Positions 39,383-49,591 of a stretch of DNA of 64,000 nucleotides are shown one piece after another. The notes beneath the pieces are model-generated. The model was not told where the DNA came from. It worked only from the letters and a program-made list of their open reading frames with translations, and did not search any database. Each line of letters begins with the position of its first letter. The stretch's first letter is position 1. The DNA lies in the NCBI RefSeq assembly GCF_025813715.1, contig NZ_CP107532.1:3922001-3986000 (forward strand). The letters are read 5' to 3'. Position numbers and translations under genes: made by a program. Source of the stretch: Methylobacterium sp. FF17 (GTDB lineage Bacteria; Pseudomonadota; Alphaproteobacteria; Rhizobiales; Beijerinckiaceae).

Positions 39383-39888
39383 CACGGCACGAAGCGACCG
39401 GCCCCCTCTCCCGACCCGTCAGTGTGGACCGCCTGAGGCGGAGCGACGGGCGGATCGAGGTGACGGCGAGCCCCGAGGAATGTGCGGCCCTCGCGCAGGA
39501 CTTCAGGGTCCCGGGCATCCGCGACCTCGTCGGCAGGTTCGAGACGAGCGGTCCGCCCTCGGCCTTCCGGGTGCGCGGAACCGTGTCGGCGCTGGTGAGC
39601 CAGGTCTGCACGGTCAGCCTCGAGCCGTTCGAGGGGCCGCTCTCGGAACCCGTCGACCTCCTGTTCACGGACACGGACCAGCTCGTGGGCACCGACGCGG
39701 AGGATGCCGACGTTCCCGATCCGATCGTCGGCGGCAAGATCGATTTCGGCACCATCACGGCCGAGTTCCTGGCCCTCGGGCTCGATCCCTACCCGCGCAA
39801 GCCCGGCATCACCTTCGAGCCGCACGTGGAGGACCGGGACGAGCCGCCGCTGGCGGCGCTGGGCTCCCTGAAGCCCGCCAACGACTGA
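39379..39888 (+). CDS. yceD: DUF177 (YceD) family protein
   Basis: A 169-residue member of the DUF177 family, linked in many bacteria to 23S rRNA maturation. It has the family's central strand [19 protein letters not shown] with the conserved cysteine, and the C-terminal [18 protein letters not shown]. It overlaps the preceding chaperone gene by four bases. In many bacteria rpmF follows yceD, but here 185 bases without a gene lead straight to plsX. Confidence 0.9.
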   Translation: MTRHEATGPLSRPVSVDRLRRSDGRIEVTASPEECAALAQDFRVPGIRDLVGRFETSGPPSAFRVRGTVSALVSQVCTVSLEPFEGPLSEPVDLLFTDTDQLVGTDAEDADVPDPIVGGKIDFGTITAEFLALGLDPYPRKPGITFEPHVEDRDEPPLAALGSLKPAND

Positions 39889-40073
39889 GCTGGCGCGATC
39901 GCGCGCAACCGCCGGACACGGAAAAGCTGAGATTTCGTTTGCCCGGCGGGCCTCAATGGTTATTTTCCGCGGCGCCGGGCAGGGGCCGACGGTTCTTCGC
40001 GGCCCCGTCCATCTTCGCCCTTCCACGGAGGGGCCCTTCCCATCCGCGACCAGGGGCCACCGGCCAACCCGAC

Positions 40074-41108
40074 ATGTCCCAGAGAGTGTGCATCTCGCTC
40101 GACGCCATGGGCGGCGACCACGGCCCCACGACCGTGGTGCCCGGCGCCGCCATTGCCCGCGAGCGCCATCCCGAGATGAGGTTCCTGATGTTCGGGGACG
40201 AGGCCATCCTCGCGCCCCTGGTGGCGGCCGAGCCGCGCCTGAAGGGCGCGGTGGAGATCCGCCACACCACCGTGGCGATCACCATGGACGACAAGCCGAG
40301 CCAGGCGGTGCGCTCCGGGCGCGGCAAGTCCTCGATGTGGCGCGCCATCCAGGCGGTGAAGGACGGCGAGGCCGATGCGGCCGTCTCCGCCGGCAACACC
40401 GGCGCCCTGATGGCAATGTCGAAGATCTGCCTCAAGACGCTGGCCGGCATCGAGCGTCCCGCCATCGCCTGCCTCTGGCCCACCGTGCGGGGCGAGAGCG
40501 TGGTGCTGGATGTCGGCGCCACCATCGGCACCGATGCCGAGCACCTCGTCGAGATGGCGGTGATGGGCGCGGCCATGGCCCGGATCGTGTTCGACCTCGA
40601 CCGGCCGACGGTGGGCCTCCTCAACGTCGGCACCGAAGAGATGAAGGGCAACGAGGCCGTCAAGGAAGCGGCGCGCACCTTGCGCGAATCGGACCTGCCG
40701 AACCTCGCCTATCACGGCTTCGTCGAGGGCAACGACCTCGGCAAGGGCACGGTGGACGTGGTCGTCACCGAGGGCTTCACCGGCAACATTGCGCTGAAGA
40801 CGGCGGAGGGGACGGCCAAGCAGATCGGCAGCTATCTGCGCGCCGCCATGAGCCGGACCCTCTCGGCCAAGATCGGCTACTTCTTCGCGCGCCACGCCTT
40901 CAAGGCCCTGCGGGACAAGATGAACCCGAGCCGGGCCAATGGCGGCGTCTTCCTCGGCCTCGAGGGCATCGTGATCAAGAGCCACGGCTCCGAGGACGCG
41001 CATGGCTTCGCGGCGGCCGTGGACCTTGCCCACGACATGGCCCGACACGACCTCATGCGGACCATCCGCGACATGCTCGACCTGGCGCCGGCGACGGCCT
41101 CGTCGTGA
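40074..41108 (+). CDS. plsX: Phosphate acyltransferase PlsX
   Basis: A 344-residue enzyme that converts acyl-ACP to acyl-phosphate for phospholipid synthesis. The start [20 protein letters not shown] is the family N-terminus. Other marks are [50 protein letters not shown] and [17 protein letters not shown]. It is followed by fabH after 28 bases, the common lipid-gene pair. Confidence 0.96.
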   Translation: MSQRVCISLDAMGGDHGPTTVVPGAAIARERHPEMRFLMFGDEAILAPLVAAEPRLKGAVEIRHTTVAITMDDKPSQAVRSGRGKSSMWRAIQAVKDGEADAAVSAGNTGALMAMSKICLKTLAGIERPAIACLWPTVRGESVVLDVGATIGTDAEHLVEMAVMGAAMARIVFDLDRPTVGLLNVGTEEMKGNEAVKEAARTLRESDLPNLAYHGFVEGNDLGKGTVDVVVTEGFTGNIALKTAEGTAKQIGSYLRAAMSRTLSAKIGYFFARHAFKALRDKMNPSRANGGVFLGLEGIVIKSHGSEDAHGFAAAVDLAHDMARHDLMRTIRDMLDLAPATASS

Positions 41109-41136
41109 GCCGACCGGGAAACAGAAAGACGGCTCG

Positions 41137-42129
41137 ATGACGGCTTCCACCGGCACGGTCCTGCGCTCCGTCGTGGTCGGCTGCGGCTCCGCCCTTCCGG
41201 CCCGCTGCGTCACCAACGACGAACTCAGCCGGACCGTCGACACGTCCGACGACTGGATCGTGCAGCGCACCGGCATCCGGCAGCGCTACCTCGCGGATGC
41301 CTCCGAGACGACCTCGGTGCTGGGCGCTCGCGCCGCGCGAGCCGCCCTCGACGAGGCGGGCCTGACCGCCGACGACATCGACCTCATCATCTGCGCGACC
41401 TCGACACCCGACCACACCTTCCCCTCGACGGCCACCGAGATCCAGGCGGCGCTCGGCCTGCGCGGCGGCTTCGCCTTCGATGTCCAGGCCGTCTGCGCCG
41501 GCTTCGTCTACGCGGTGACCACCGCCGACAAGTTCCTGAGCACAGGGAGCGCCAAGCGCGCCCTCGTCATCGGGGCCGAGACGTTTTCGCGGATCCTCGA
41601 CTGGGAGGACCGGACCACCTGCGTGCTGTTCGGGGACGGGGCGGGCGCCATCGTGCTGGAAGCCCGCGAAGGGGAGGGCACCGCCGCAGACCGCGGCGTG
41701 CTCACCGCGAGCCTGCGCTCCGACGGCCGTCACCGCGAAAAGCTCTACGTCGACGGCGGCCCGGGCTCCACCGGCACCACCGGGCACCTGCGGATGACCG
41801 GCAAGGAGGTGTTCCGCTTCGCGGTCGGCTCCGTCACCGACGTCATCGAAGACGCCTTCCGGGCCAGCGGCACCACCGCGGAGGACCTCACATGGTTCGT
41901 GCCGCACCAGGCCAATCGCCGGATCATCGAGGCCTCGGCCGACAAGCTTGGCATCGCCCGCGAGAAGGTCGTGCTCACGGTGGACCGCCACGGTAACACC
42001 TCGGCCGCCTCGATCCCGCTCGCCCTCGACGTCGCCCGGAAGGACGGCCGCATCCAGGCGGGCGACCTCGTCATGATCGAGGCGATCGGCGGCGGCTTCA
42101 CCTGGGGCGCCGCCCTCATCCGCTGGTAG
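41137..42129 (+). CDS. fabH: 3-oxoacyl-ACP synthase III
   Basis: A 330-residue condensing enzyme that starts fatty acid chains from acetyl-CoA and malonyl-ACP. The catalytic triad is visible: C120 in [14 protein letters not shown]257 in [14 protein letters not shown] and N287 in [23 protein letters not shown] near the start is the CoA-binding segment. Start [15 protein letters not shown] at 41137 was chosen because upstream codons overlap plsX. Confidence 0.97.
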   Translation: MTASTGTVLRSVVVGCGSALPARCVTNDELSRTVDTSDDWIVQRTGIRQRYLADASETTSVLGARAARAALDEAGLTADDIDLIICATSTPDHTFPSTATEIQAALGLRGGFAFDVQAVCAGFVYAVTTADKFLSTGSAKRALVIGAETFSRILDWEDRTTCVLFGDGAGAIVLEAREGEGTAADRGVLTASLRSDGRHREKLYVDGGPGSTGTTGHLRMTGKEVFRFAVGSVTDVIEDAFRASGTTAEDLTWFVPHQANRRIIEASADKLGIAREKVVLTVDRHGNTSAASIPLALDVARKDGRIQAGDLVMIEAIGGGFTWGAALIRW

Positions 42130-42244
42130 GAGGGGCCTAACCCGTCAGCGAGGCCCACGCGGTGTTGACCCGGGCGAGAACGCCGATTAGCGTGCGCGAT
42201 CATAGAGATACCAAGAAAACTCGAATCGCCTTGGGGACATTCGC

Positions 42245-42565
42245 ATGACGGGGAAGACGGTCACACGCGCCGATTTGAGCGAGGCCGTCTACCAGCAGGT
42301 CGGCCTCTCCCGGACCGAGTCGTCGGCGCTGGTGGAGACGGTCCTGTCCGAGATCTGCACCTGCCTTGCCAGCGGCGAGACGGTGAAGCTCTCCTCGTTC
42401 GGGTCCTTCGTGGTCCGCAGCAAGGGCCGCCGGGTCGGACGCAATCCGAAGACCGGCGTCGAGGTCGCGATCGAGCCGCGCCAGGTCATGGTGTTCAAGC
42501 CCTCGAACGTCCTGAAGGCCCGGATCAACGGCCTGAACGGATCCGCCGAACACGACGACGATTGA
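42245..42565 (+). CDS. ihfA: Integration host factor subunit alpha
   Basis: A 106-residue DNA-bending protein of the HU/IHF family, which pairs with IhfB. The start [21 protein letters not shown] and the segment [28 protein letters not shown], with the beta-arm proline region following, are typical of the alpha subunit. It lies between fabH and the MerR gene in the conserved alphaproteobacterial order. Confidence 0.96.
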   Translation: MTGKTVTRADLSEAVYQQVGLSRTESSALVETVLSEICTCLASGETVKLSSFGSFVVRSKGRRVGRNPKTGVEVAIEPRQVMVFKPSNVLKARINGLNGSAEHDDD

Positions 42566-42573
42566 GGACCGCG

Positions 42574-43095
42574 ATGTCGCTCGCCGCCCGGACGGACGAT
42601 GTCAGGCCCGACGGTGACGCCGGGGAGCGGCCCCTGCGCGGGATGCCCGAGAAGAGCGCGGCCGCCTTTCGCACCATCAAGGAAGCCGCCGACGAACTCG
42701 ACGTGCCTCAGCACGTGCTGCGGTTCTGGGAAACGCGTTTCACCCAGATCCGCCCGGTCAAGCGAGCCGGGGGGCGGCGCTATTACCGGCCCGACGACGT
42801 CGACCTCCTGAAGGGCATCAAGCGCCTGCTTCACGGGCAGGGCTACACGATCAGGGGCGCGCAGCGGGTGCTGCGCGAACGCGGCCTGCGCTTCGTGCAA
42901 TCGGTGGGCCGGGGGGAAGCCGAGGCGGCCGCGCCCTCGCGGCAGGACGTCGACGGACCCGACGACGCGGAGCGGAACTCCGGCGAAGGGCTCGCGGCCG
43001 AGGACAGGCTGCTGCTCGAGGATGCGCTTCGCGACCTGCGTTCCTGCCAGGCGGCGATCGCGCGCCTGCGCGCACCGCCCGAACCGGACGCCTGA
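42574..43095 (+). CDS. MerR-family transcriptional regulator
   Basis: A 173-residue regulator. A disordered N-terminus (1-25) precedes the MerR helix-turn-helix ([26 protein letters not shown], about 28-54) and wing ([37 protein letters not shown]). There is no cysteine-based metal site; the C-terminal part is short and acidic, then helical. This gene follows ihfA in most alphaproteobacteria; its target is not known from sequence. It starts eight bases after ihfA. Confidence 0.92.
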   Translation: MSLAARTDDVRPDGDAGERPLRGMPEKSAAAFRTIKEAADELDVPQHVLRFWETRFTQIRPVKRAGGRRYYRPDDVDLLKGIKRLLHGQGYTIRGAQRVLRERGLRFVQSVGRGEAEAAAPSRQDVDGPDDAERNSGEGLAAEDRLLLEDALRDLRSCQAAIARLRAPPEPDA

Positions 43096-43208
43096 GCGTC
43101 GAACCGGCGCCCACTCGACGGTGGCGCTCCTCATCCCCACATCCGTTGGCCACGGGTCAGGTCCGCCGCGCTCCGCTCGGACCACCCCGTCATCGGAGTT
43201 CGTCCCGC

Positions 43209-43658
43209 ATGCTGCTCGTCCGTTCCGCCGCCTTCCTCGCCGCCGGCATCCTGCTCGCCACCCCGGCCCTGGCCCAGACCACGGTCACGCGCAGCGAGAC
43301 CGCGACCAGCGGCAAGAGCGTGCGCCTCGCCATCGTGCCGAACCTGAAGAAGGATTGCTCCACAGGCCCAATGCCGGAGATCCGCGTCAGTGGAGCGCCG
43401 AAGAGCGGCTCGCTCATCACCAAGGTCGGCAAGATCAAGACGCCGGCCAAGTATCGCTGCCCGGGCAAGGAGGCCGCCGTGCAGGCGGTGTTCTACCAGA
43501 GCAAGGACGGGTTCACGGGTAGCGACGAGGTGACGGTGGACGTCAAGGATTCCGACGGCAACGTCCAGACCCAGAACATCAAGATCACGGTCGGCGCGGG
43601 CAAGCCCGACGCAGCCAAGCCCGACGCGGCCTCGAAGAAGGACGCCACCGAGCTGTGA
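43209..43658 (+). CDS. Secreted protein of unknown function with an Ig/cadherin-like strand pattern
   Basis: A 149-residue exported protein. The start MLLVRSAAFLAAGILLATPA leads into a signal peptide cut after ALAQ. The mature part has two cysteines (KKDCSTGP and KYRCPGK) that could form a disulfide, and a segment GFTGSDEVTVDVKDSDGNVQ followed by a final strand NIKITV, which resembles one bacterial Ig-like or cadherin-like repeat. The tail is Lys/Asp/Ala-rich. Only a single such domain is present. I do not recognise a function. It lies 200 bases before prkA. Confidence 0.75.
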   Translation: MLLVRSAAFLAAGILLATPALAQTTVTRSETATSGKSVRLAIVPNLKKDCSTGPMPEIRVSGAPKSGSLITKVGKIKTPAKYRCPGKEAAVQAVFYQSKDGFTGSDEVTVDVKDSDGNVQTQNIKITVGAGKPDAAKPDAASKKDATEL

Positions 43659-43858
43659 GCCGAGGCCCGGGGATGGGGCCGGCCCATCGGCTTCGTCCCC
43701 GCCGCCGGACCCGAGGAACGGGCGGATTCGTTGCACTGTGGCAGGCATCACACGCTCGGGTTTCGTCATCGACGCACTGCGACAAAACTGGGCCTGTCAG
43801 TTGCATCCGAGGCGAGACAGGATGAAGCTGTCGCTGTCGTGAGGGGATCGGAAAGCCT

Positions 43859-45805
43859 ATGCCGTCGACGAACGACCTGTTTCAGAGCTTTGCCCGTGGT
43901 TACGAGGCGCGTCGCGATACGGAGATGAGCCTCTCCGCCTATCTCGAAGCCTGCCGTGACGAGCCGCTGATGTACGCATCGGCCGCCGAGCGCATCCTGG
44001 AAGCGATCGGCAAACCGGAATTCGTGGACACGGCCAAGGACCCGCGCCTCGGGCGCGTCTTCATGAACCGGACCATCCGGATCTACCCCGCCTTCGCCGA
44101 ATTCTACGGCATGGAAGAGACGATCGAGCGGATCGTCTCCTTCTTCCGCCACGCGGCGCAGGGGCTGGAGGAGCGCAAGCAGATCCTCTACCTGCTCGGC
44201 CCCGTCGGCGGCGGCAAGTCGTCCCTCGCCGAGCGCCTGAAGGCGCTGATGGAGACCCACCCCATCTACGTACTGAAGGCCGGCAACGAGGTCTCCCCGG
44301 TCTTCGAGAGCCCGCTCGGCCTGTTCGACCCGGAGACGATGGGTCCCGAGATCCAGGAACGCTACGGCATCCCGCGGCGCCGCCTCACCGGCCTGATGAG
44401 CCCCTGGGCCCTCAAGCGCCTCGACGAGTTCAACGGCGACATCTCCAAGTTCACCGTGATCAAGGTCCGGCCCTCGCGCCTGCGCCAGATCGCCATCGCC
44501 AAGACCGAACCCGGCGACGAGAACAACCAGGACATTTCCAGCCTCGTCGGCAAGGTCGACATCCGCCGCCTCGAGACGCTGTCACAGGCGGATCCCGACG
44601 CCTACTCGTATTCGGGCGGCCTCAACCGGGCGAACCAGGGCGTCCTCGAGTTCGTCGAGATGTTCAAGGCGCCGATCAAGATGCTGCACCCCCTGCTCAC
44701 CGCGACGCAGGAAGGTAATTACGTCGGCACCGAGAACATCGGCGCGATCCCGTTCACGGGCGTGATCCTGGCTCACTCGAACGAATCCGAGTGGCAGACC
44801 TTCAAGACCAACAAGAACAACGAAGCCTTCATCGACCGCATCTACGTGATCAAGGTCCCGTACTGCCTCCGGGTGACGGAAGAACAGCGCATCTACGAGA
44901 AGCTTGTCTCGGGCTCCGAACTCTCCGACGCCGCCTGCGCGCCGGGGACACTGGAGATGCTGGCCCGCTTCTCGGTGCTCTCGCGCCTGCGCGAGCACGC
45001 CAATTCCAACGCCTTCTCGAAGATGCGCGTCTATGACGGCGAGTCCCTGCGCGAGGTCGATCCCCGCGCCCGCTCGATGCAGGAATACAAGGACGCGGCC
45101 GGCGTCGACGAGGGCATGGACGGGGTCTCCACCCGCTTCGCCTTCAAGGTGATGGCGGCCACCTTCAACCACGACACGACGGAGGTTTCGGCCGATCCCG
45201 TCCACCTCATGTACGTGCTGGAGCAGGCCCTGCGCCGCGAGCAGCTGCCGCCGGAGACCGAGAAGCGCTACCTCGAATTCATCAAGACGGAACTGGCCCC
45301 CCGCTACGCGGAGTTCATCGGTCACGAGATCCAGAAAGCCTACCTCGAATCCTATCACGATTACGGACAGAACCTGTTCGATCGCTACATCGACTACGCC
45401 GATGCGTGGATCGAGGATCAGGACTTCAAGGATTCCGAGACCGGTCAGCTCCTCAACCGCGAGCTTCTGAACCAGGAACTGACCAAGATCGAGAAGCCGG
45501 CCGGCATCGCCAACCCGAAGGATTTCCGCAACGAGGTGGTGAAGTTCGCGTTGCGCTCGCGGGCGCAGCACGGGGGACGCAACCCATCCTGGACGTCCTA
45601 CGAGAAGTTGCGGGAGGTGATCGAGCGGCGGATGTTCTCCCAGGTCGAGGAACTCCTTCCCGTCATCTCCTTCGGCTCGAAGAAGGACGGCGACACCGAG
45701 AAGAAGCACGGCGAATTCGTCGATCGGATGGTGGCGCGCGGCTACACGGAACGTCAGGTCCGCCGTCTGGTCGAGTGGTACATGCGCGTCAAACAGGCCG
45801 GGTAG
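43859..45805 (+). CDS. prkA: PrkA/YeaG-type serine protein kinase
   Basis: A 648-residue AAA+ protein with a C-terminal kinase-like domain, conserved in stress and stationary-phase responses. The Walker A motif LLGPVGGGKS is at residues 112-121, and PrkA-specific stretches include VLKAGNEVSPVFESPLGLF, GDISKFTVIKVRPSRLRQI, GLNRANQGVLEFVEMFKAP and FTGVILAHSNESEWQTF. It is the first gene of the conserved prkA-yeaH-spoVR set, with 104 and 56 bases between genes. Confidence 0.96.
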   Translation: MPSTNDLFQSFARGYEARRDTEMSLSAYLEACRDEPLMYASAAERILEAIGKPEFVDTAKDPRLGRVFMNRTIRIYPAFAEFYGMEETIERIVSFFRHAAQGLEERKQILYLLGPVGGGKSSLAERLKALMETHPIYVLKAGNEVSPVFESPLGLFDPETMGPEIQERYGIPRRRLTGLMSPWALKRLDEFNGDISKFTVIKVRPSRLRQIAIAKTEPGDENNQDISSLVGKVDIRRLETLSQADPDAYSYSGGLNRANQGVLEFVEMFKAPIKMLHPLLTATQEGNYVGTENIGAIPFTGVILAHSNESEWQTFKTNKNNEAFIDRIYVIKVPYCLRVTEEQRIYEKLVSGSELSDAACAPGTLEMLARFSVLSRLREHANSNAFSKMRVYDGESLREVDPRARSMQEYKDAAGVDEGMDGVSTRFAFKVMAATFNHDTTEVSADPVHLMYVLEQALRREQLPPETEKRYLEFIKTELAPRYAEFIGHEIQKAYLESYHDYGQNLFDRYIDYADAWIEDQDFKDSETGQLLNRELLNQELTKIEKPAGIANPKDFRNEVVKFALRSRAQHGGRNPSWTSYEKLREVIERRMFSQVEELLPVISFGSKKDGDTEKKHGEFVDRMVARGYTERQVRRLVEWYMRVKQAG

Positions 45806-45909
45806 GAGACCCGGGCGCGGCGACGGAGAGGGGGCGGCCACGCGGCAATCGTGGTCGCCCAAGCCAGTCGATCCCACGTAGGTCTTGAGGGCGAAGGCAC
45901 AGACACCGG

Positions 45910-47211
45910 ATGCACATCGTCGACCGCCGTCTGAATCCCGGGGGCAAGAGCCTCGCCAACCGCCAGCGCTTCCTGCGCCGCGTGAAGGATGTCGCCCAGC
46001 GCGCGGTGCGGGAATCCGCCCGGGAGAAGGACATCAAGGATCTGGGCAAGGACGGCCGGGTCTCCGTACCGGTCGACGGGGTGCGCGAGCCACGCTTCGC
46101 CCGCCAGCCCGGCACCGGCCTGCACGACCACATCCTGCCCGGCAACAAGACCTATGTGGAGGGCGACCGGATCGAGCGTCCACCCTCGGGCGGGGGTGGC
46201 CGCGGCTCGGGCGAGGGCGGCGAGGGCTCCGAGAACAGCGAAGACGCCTTCCGCTTCGTGCTGACCCGCGACGAATTCCTCGAACTGTTCCTCGAGGACC
46301 TCGAACTGCCCGATCTCGCCAAGCGCCGCCTCTCCGTGGTGGAGACCGAAGGCCTGCGCCGGGCGGGCTACACGATGTCCGGCTCACCGGCCAACCTCGC
46401 CCTGACGCGCACCCTGCGCAACTCGATGTCCCGCCGCATCGCCCTGAAGCGGCCCAAGCCCGACGAGATCGCCGCCCTCGAGGCGCGCATCGCCGAGACG
46501 CCGTCGAGCGACCCCGACTTGCCGGGCCTGCTGTTGGCCCTCTCGGGCTTGCGCGAGCGGACGAAGCGAATTCCCTATGTCGACCCCCTCGACCTGCGCT
46601 ACCGCCGCTTCGAAACCTACCCGCGCCCGGTCGCGCAGGCGGTGATGTTCTGCCTCATGGACGTCTCGGGCTCAATGACCGAGCACATGAAGGACCTGGC
46701 GAAGCGCTTCTATATCCTGCTGCACATCTTCCTGACCCGGCGCTACCGGCACGTGGAGATCGTCTTCATCCGTCACACCGACAAGGCGACGGAAGTGGAT
46801 GAGGAGACCTTCTTCGGCTCCCGAAAGACCGGCGGCACCCTCGTGTCTTCGGCGCTGGTCGAGATGAAGCGGGTCATCGCCGAGCGCTACTCGCCCGACG
46901 ACTGGAACATCTACGCGGCCCAGGCCTCGGACGGCGACAACGTGTCGAGCGACGGTCCGACCTCCACCGAATTGCTGCGGGCCCACATCCTGCCGGCCTG
47001 CCAGCACTTCGCGTACCTGGAAGTCGGCGACGAGAACGGGCCGCGGGCCGGCTTCGTGGAGCACCGCACCACCCTGTGGCGGACCTACGAGGGACTGGCG
47101 AAGACGGGCGCGCCCATCGCCATGCGCAAGGTCAACCACCGCCGCGACATCTACCCGGTGTTCCGCGAGTTGTTCGGGCGCAAGGACGCGCGGGCGGAAG
47201 CCGAGGCCTGA
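45910..47211 (+). CDS. yeaH: YeaH/YhbH family protein (DUF444)
   Basis: A 433-residue protein with a von Willebrand A-like domain. The N-terminus MHIVDRRLNPGGKSLANRQRF is the family signature. A glycine-rich linker near residues 95-115 precedes the conserved core, and a MIDAS-type motif DVSGSMTEHMKDLAKRFY lies near residue 255, followed by HTDKATEVDEETFF. It partners with PrkA and SpoVR in many proteobacteria; its biochemical activity is not established. Confidence 0.94.
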   Translation: MHIVDRRLNPGGKSLANRQRFLRRVKDVAQRAVRESAREKDIKDLGKDGRVSVPVDGVREPRFARQPGTGLHDHILPGNKTYVEGDRIERPPSGGGGRGSGEGGEGSENSEDAFRFVLTRDEFLELFLEDLELPDLAKRRLSVVETEGLRRAGYTMSGSPANLALTRTLRNSMSRRIALKRPKPDEIAALEARIAETPSSDPDLPGLLLALSGLRERTKRIPYVDPLDLRYRRFETYPRPVAQAVMFCLMDVSGSMTEHMKDLAKRFYILLHIFLTRRYRHVEIVFIRHTDKATEVDEETFFGSRKTGGTLVSSALVEMKRVIAERYSPDDWNIYAAQASDGDNVSSDGPTSTELLRAHILPACQHFAYLEVGDENGPRAGFVEHRTTLWRTYEGLAKTGAPIAMRKVNHRRDIYPVFRELFGRKDARAEAEA

Positions 47212-47267
47212 GCCGCCCGCGTCACTGAGATCGCAGGACACGGACCCTTCGAGGAAGGCGCAATCCC

Positions 47268-48839
47268 ATGGTCGGCAGCATCATCCGCCCCACGCCCCAG
47301 CGGATCTCGGGTGGCCAGCAGCCGCTCTTCACGGGCAACGACTGGGACTTCGACACGATCCGGCGCATCCACGATGCCTGCGAAGCCGAGGCACGGGATC
47401 TCGGCCTGTCCTGGTACCCGAACCAGATCGAGATCATCACCGCTGAGCAGATGCTCGACGCCTACGCGTCGATCGGCATGCCGCTGTTCTACAAGCATTG
47501 GTCGTTCGGCAAGCACTTCGCCCAGCACGAGGCCGGCTACCGGCGTGGCATGATGGGGCTCGCCTACGAGATCGTCATCAATTCCGATCCGTGCATCTCC
47601 TACATCATGGAGGAGAACACGGCGACGATGCAGACCCTGGTCATCGCCCACGCGGCCTTCGGCCACAACCACTTCTTCAAGAACAACTACCTGTTCAAGC
47701 AGTGGACCGATGCCGAAGGCATCCTCGACTACCTCGACTTCGCCAAGGGGTTCATCGCCCGCTGTGAGGAACGCCACGGCCACGCCGCCGTGGAGGCGGT
47801 GCTCGACGCCGCCCATGCGCTGATGAGCCAGGGCGTGCATCGCTACCCGCGCAAGAAGCGGCCGGATCTGGCCTCCGAGCAGCGCCGCGAGCGCGAACGC
47901 GCCGAGCACGGCGAGCAGATCTACAACGACCTCTGGCGCACTCTGCCGCAGAAGACCGCCGCCGGGCGCCCGGACGCGGCGGCCGAGCGGCGCAAGGCGC
48001 TCCTCGAACTGCCCCAGGAGAACATCCTCTACTTCCTGGAGAAGGCGGCGCCGCGCCTGCGGCCCTGGCAGCGCGAGATCCTGCGCATCGTGCGCCTCGT
48101 GGCGCAGTACTTCTATCCGCAGCGCCAGACCAAGGTGATGAACGAAGGCTGCGCCACCTATTGTCACTACCGGATCATGAATTCGCTCTCGGAGAAGGGT
48201 CTGATCGGCGAGGCGGCGTATCTCGAATTCCTGCAATCCCACACCAACGTCGTGCGCCAGCCGAACTACAACGAGCGCGGCTACGGCGGTCACAATCCTT
48301 ACGCCATCGGTTTCGCGATGATGCAGGACATCGCCCGCATCGTGGAGCAGCCGACGGAGGAGGACCGGCAATGGTTCCCCGAGATCGCCGGCACCGGCGA
48401 CGCCATGGCGACCCTGCGCGACATCTGGGCGAACTACCGGGACGAGAGCTTCATCGCGCAGTTTCTATCCCCGAAGCTGATGCGGGACATGCGCCTGTTC
48501 CACGTGGTGGACGATCCCGACGAGGCGGAACTGCGGGTCGAGGCGATCCATGACGAGCGCGGCTATCGCAAGCTGCGCCGCTCCTTCGCGCGGCAATACG
48601 ACGTCGCTTGGCTCGATCCCGATATCGAGGTGGTGGATGTCGATCTCGAGGGCGACCGCCGCCTCATCGTGCATCATCGGGCGCTCAATCGCATCATCCT
48701 GCAGAAGGACGATGCGCGGCGGGTGCTGCAGCACCTCGCCGATCTCTGGGGCTACGACGCAGTGCTGAAGGAGATCGATCCGGCCACGGATACGGTCCTG
48801 GCCGAGCACCACGCCACCGCACGGCCGATCTTTTTCTGA
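47268..48839 (+). CDS. spoVR: SpoVR family protein
   Basis: A 523-residue protein of the SpoVR/YcgB family, named from Bacillus sporulation but common in non-sporulating proteobacteria. Family marks include YKHWSFGKHFAQHEAGYRRG, GLAYEIVINSDPCISYIMEEN, AHAAFGHNHFFKNNYLFKQW and TKVMNEGCATYCHYRIMNSL. The many conserved His, Glu and Cys residues suggest metal binding, which is an inference. It closes the prkA operon and is followed by a hairpin. Confidence 0.95.
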   Translation: MVGSIIRPTPQRISGGQQPLFTGNDWDFDTIRRIHDACEAEARDLGLSWYPNQIEIITAEQMLDAYASIGMPLFYKHWSFGKHFAQHEAGYRRGMMGLAYEIVINSDPCISYIMEENTATMQTLVIAHAAFGHNHFFKNNYLFKQWTDAEGILDYLDFAKGFIARCEERHGHAAVEAVLDAAHALMSQGVHRYPRKKRPDLASEQRRERERAEHGEQIYNDLWRTLPQKTAAGRPDAAAERRKALLELPQENILYFLEKAAPRLRPWQREILRIVRLVAQYFYPQRQTKVMNEGCATYCHYRIMNSLSEKGLIGEAAYLEFLQSHTNVVRQPNYNERGYGGHNPYAIGFAMMQDIARIVEQPTEEDRQWFPEIAGTGDAMATLRDIWANYRDESFIAQFLSPKLMRDMRLFHVVDDPDEAELRVEAIHDERGYRKLRRSFARQYDVAWLDPDIEVVDVDLEGDRRLIVHHRALNRIILQKDDARRVLQHLADLWGYDAVLKEIDPATDTVLAEHHATARPIFF

Positions 48840-48848
48840 AGGTGGCCC

Positions 48849-48871
48849 GTCAATCCGGAAACCGGATTGGC
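48849..48871 (+). terminator. Hairpin after spoVR
   Basis: A perfect 8-bp stem (CAATCCGG with CCGGATTG) extended by a G-T and a G-C pair, with an AAA loop, just after the stop codon. No T run follows. Confidence 0.4.
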
Positions 48872-48901
48872 GCGGCCCCGGTCCGGGGCTAGCCTGGGGT
48901 C

Positions 48902-49009
48902 ATGACGAAGAACGACCTGCGCGAATCGCGCGCCGCCCTCATCCTGCTCGCCGTCGCGGTGGGCTCGGTCCTGATCTTCGGAGCGGTCACGATCCTGACC
49001 CAACTCTGA
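48902..49009 (+). CDS. Possible 35-residue single-pass membrane protein
   Basis: A short frame beginning MTKNDLRESR, then a hydrophobic run of about 20 residues (AALILLAVAVGSVLIFGAVT) and a short ILTQL end. The charged head and single helix are what one expects of a small inner-membrane protein. The ribosome-binding site is weak. It lies between spoVR and the convergent complex I subunit gene and is too small to recognise by family. Confidence 0.45.
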   Translation: MTKNDLRESRAALILLAVAVGSVLIFGAVTILTQL

Positions 49010-49025
49010 GGACCGGCGGCGCGCC

Positions 49026-49337
49026 TCAATGCGTCCAGGGCGCCGTGCGGTTGAACTTGAAGTTGTCCGAGTAGGACAGGCCCTTGCGCATGATGGGCTT
49101 CTGCGGCTCCTCGACCCGGTAGGACAGGCCGGCCCGCGTGGCATAGGCGACCGCTTCCTCGCGCGTCTCGAATTCGAGGTGCACCTGCTGGAGCATGTCG
49201 GAGGACCCCGTCCAGCCCATCAGCGGGTCGGTCTCGCGGGGCGCGGTCTGGTCGAACTCCAGCACCCAGGCCTTCGCACGCGCGGTCCCGGACTGCGTCG
49301 GATCCTTCGCGGGCTGATAGATGCGGGCGCTCGACAT
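49026..49337 (-). CDS. NADH dehydrogenase (complex I) accessory subunit, NDUFS4-like
   Basis: A 103-residue homologue of the mitochondrial complex I subunit NDUFS4 (ETC complex I conserved region), found mainly in alphaproteobacteria. Marks are MSSARIYQPAKDPTQSGTA, WVLEFD, DPLMGWTGSSDMLQQVHLEF, EEAVAYATRAGLSY and the C-terminal YSDNFKFNRTAPWTH. It lies just downstream of the tRNA-Pro gene on the same strand. Confidence 0.94.
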   Translation of the reverse strand: MSSARIYQPAKDPTQSGTARAKAWVLEFDQTAPRETDPLMGWTGSSDMLQQVHLEFETREEAVAYATRAGLSYRVEEPQKPIMRKGLSYSDNFKFNRTAPWTH

Positions 49338-49374
49338 CGGGTCGTCCAACTCCAGGAGCCATCGGCGGGAAGAA

Positions 49375-49451
<77 letters not shown>

Positions 49452-49591
49452 ACACGCTTGCGCGCAGAGAGGACGTACGGTCTCGGCACCGAAATGGCAA
49501 CCGGCGCCGGCTCCCCCAAGCACAAAAGGGCGCCGATGCTTTCGCCATCAGGCCGGCGGCACCCGTAGACCGGCGAGAAGGACGCCAGGGA

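Noticed and set aside
43715..43732. EcfG-type stress promoter before prkA
   Set aside because: A GGAAC and a GTT are present but only 10 bases apart; the expected spacing is about 16-18.
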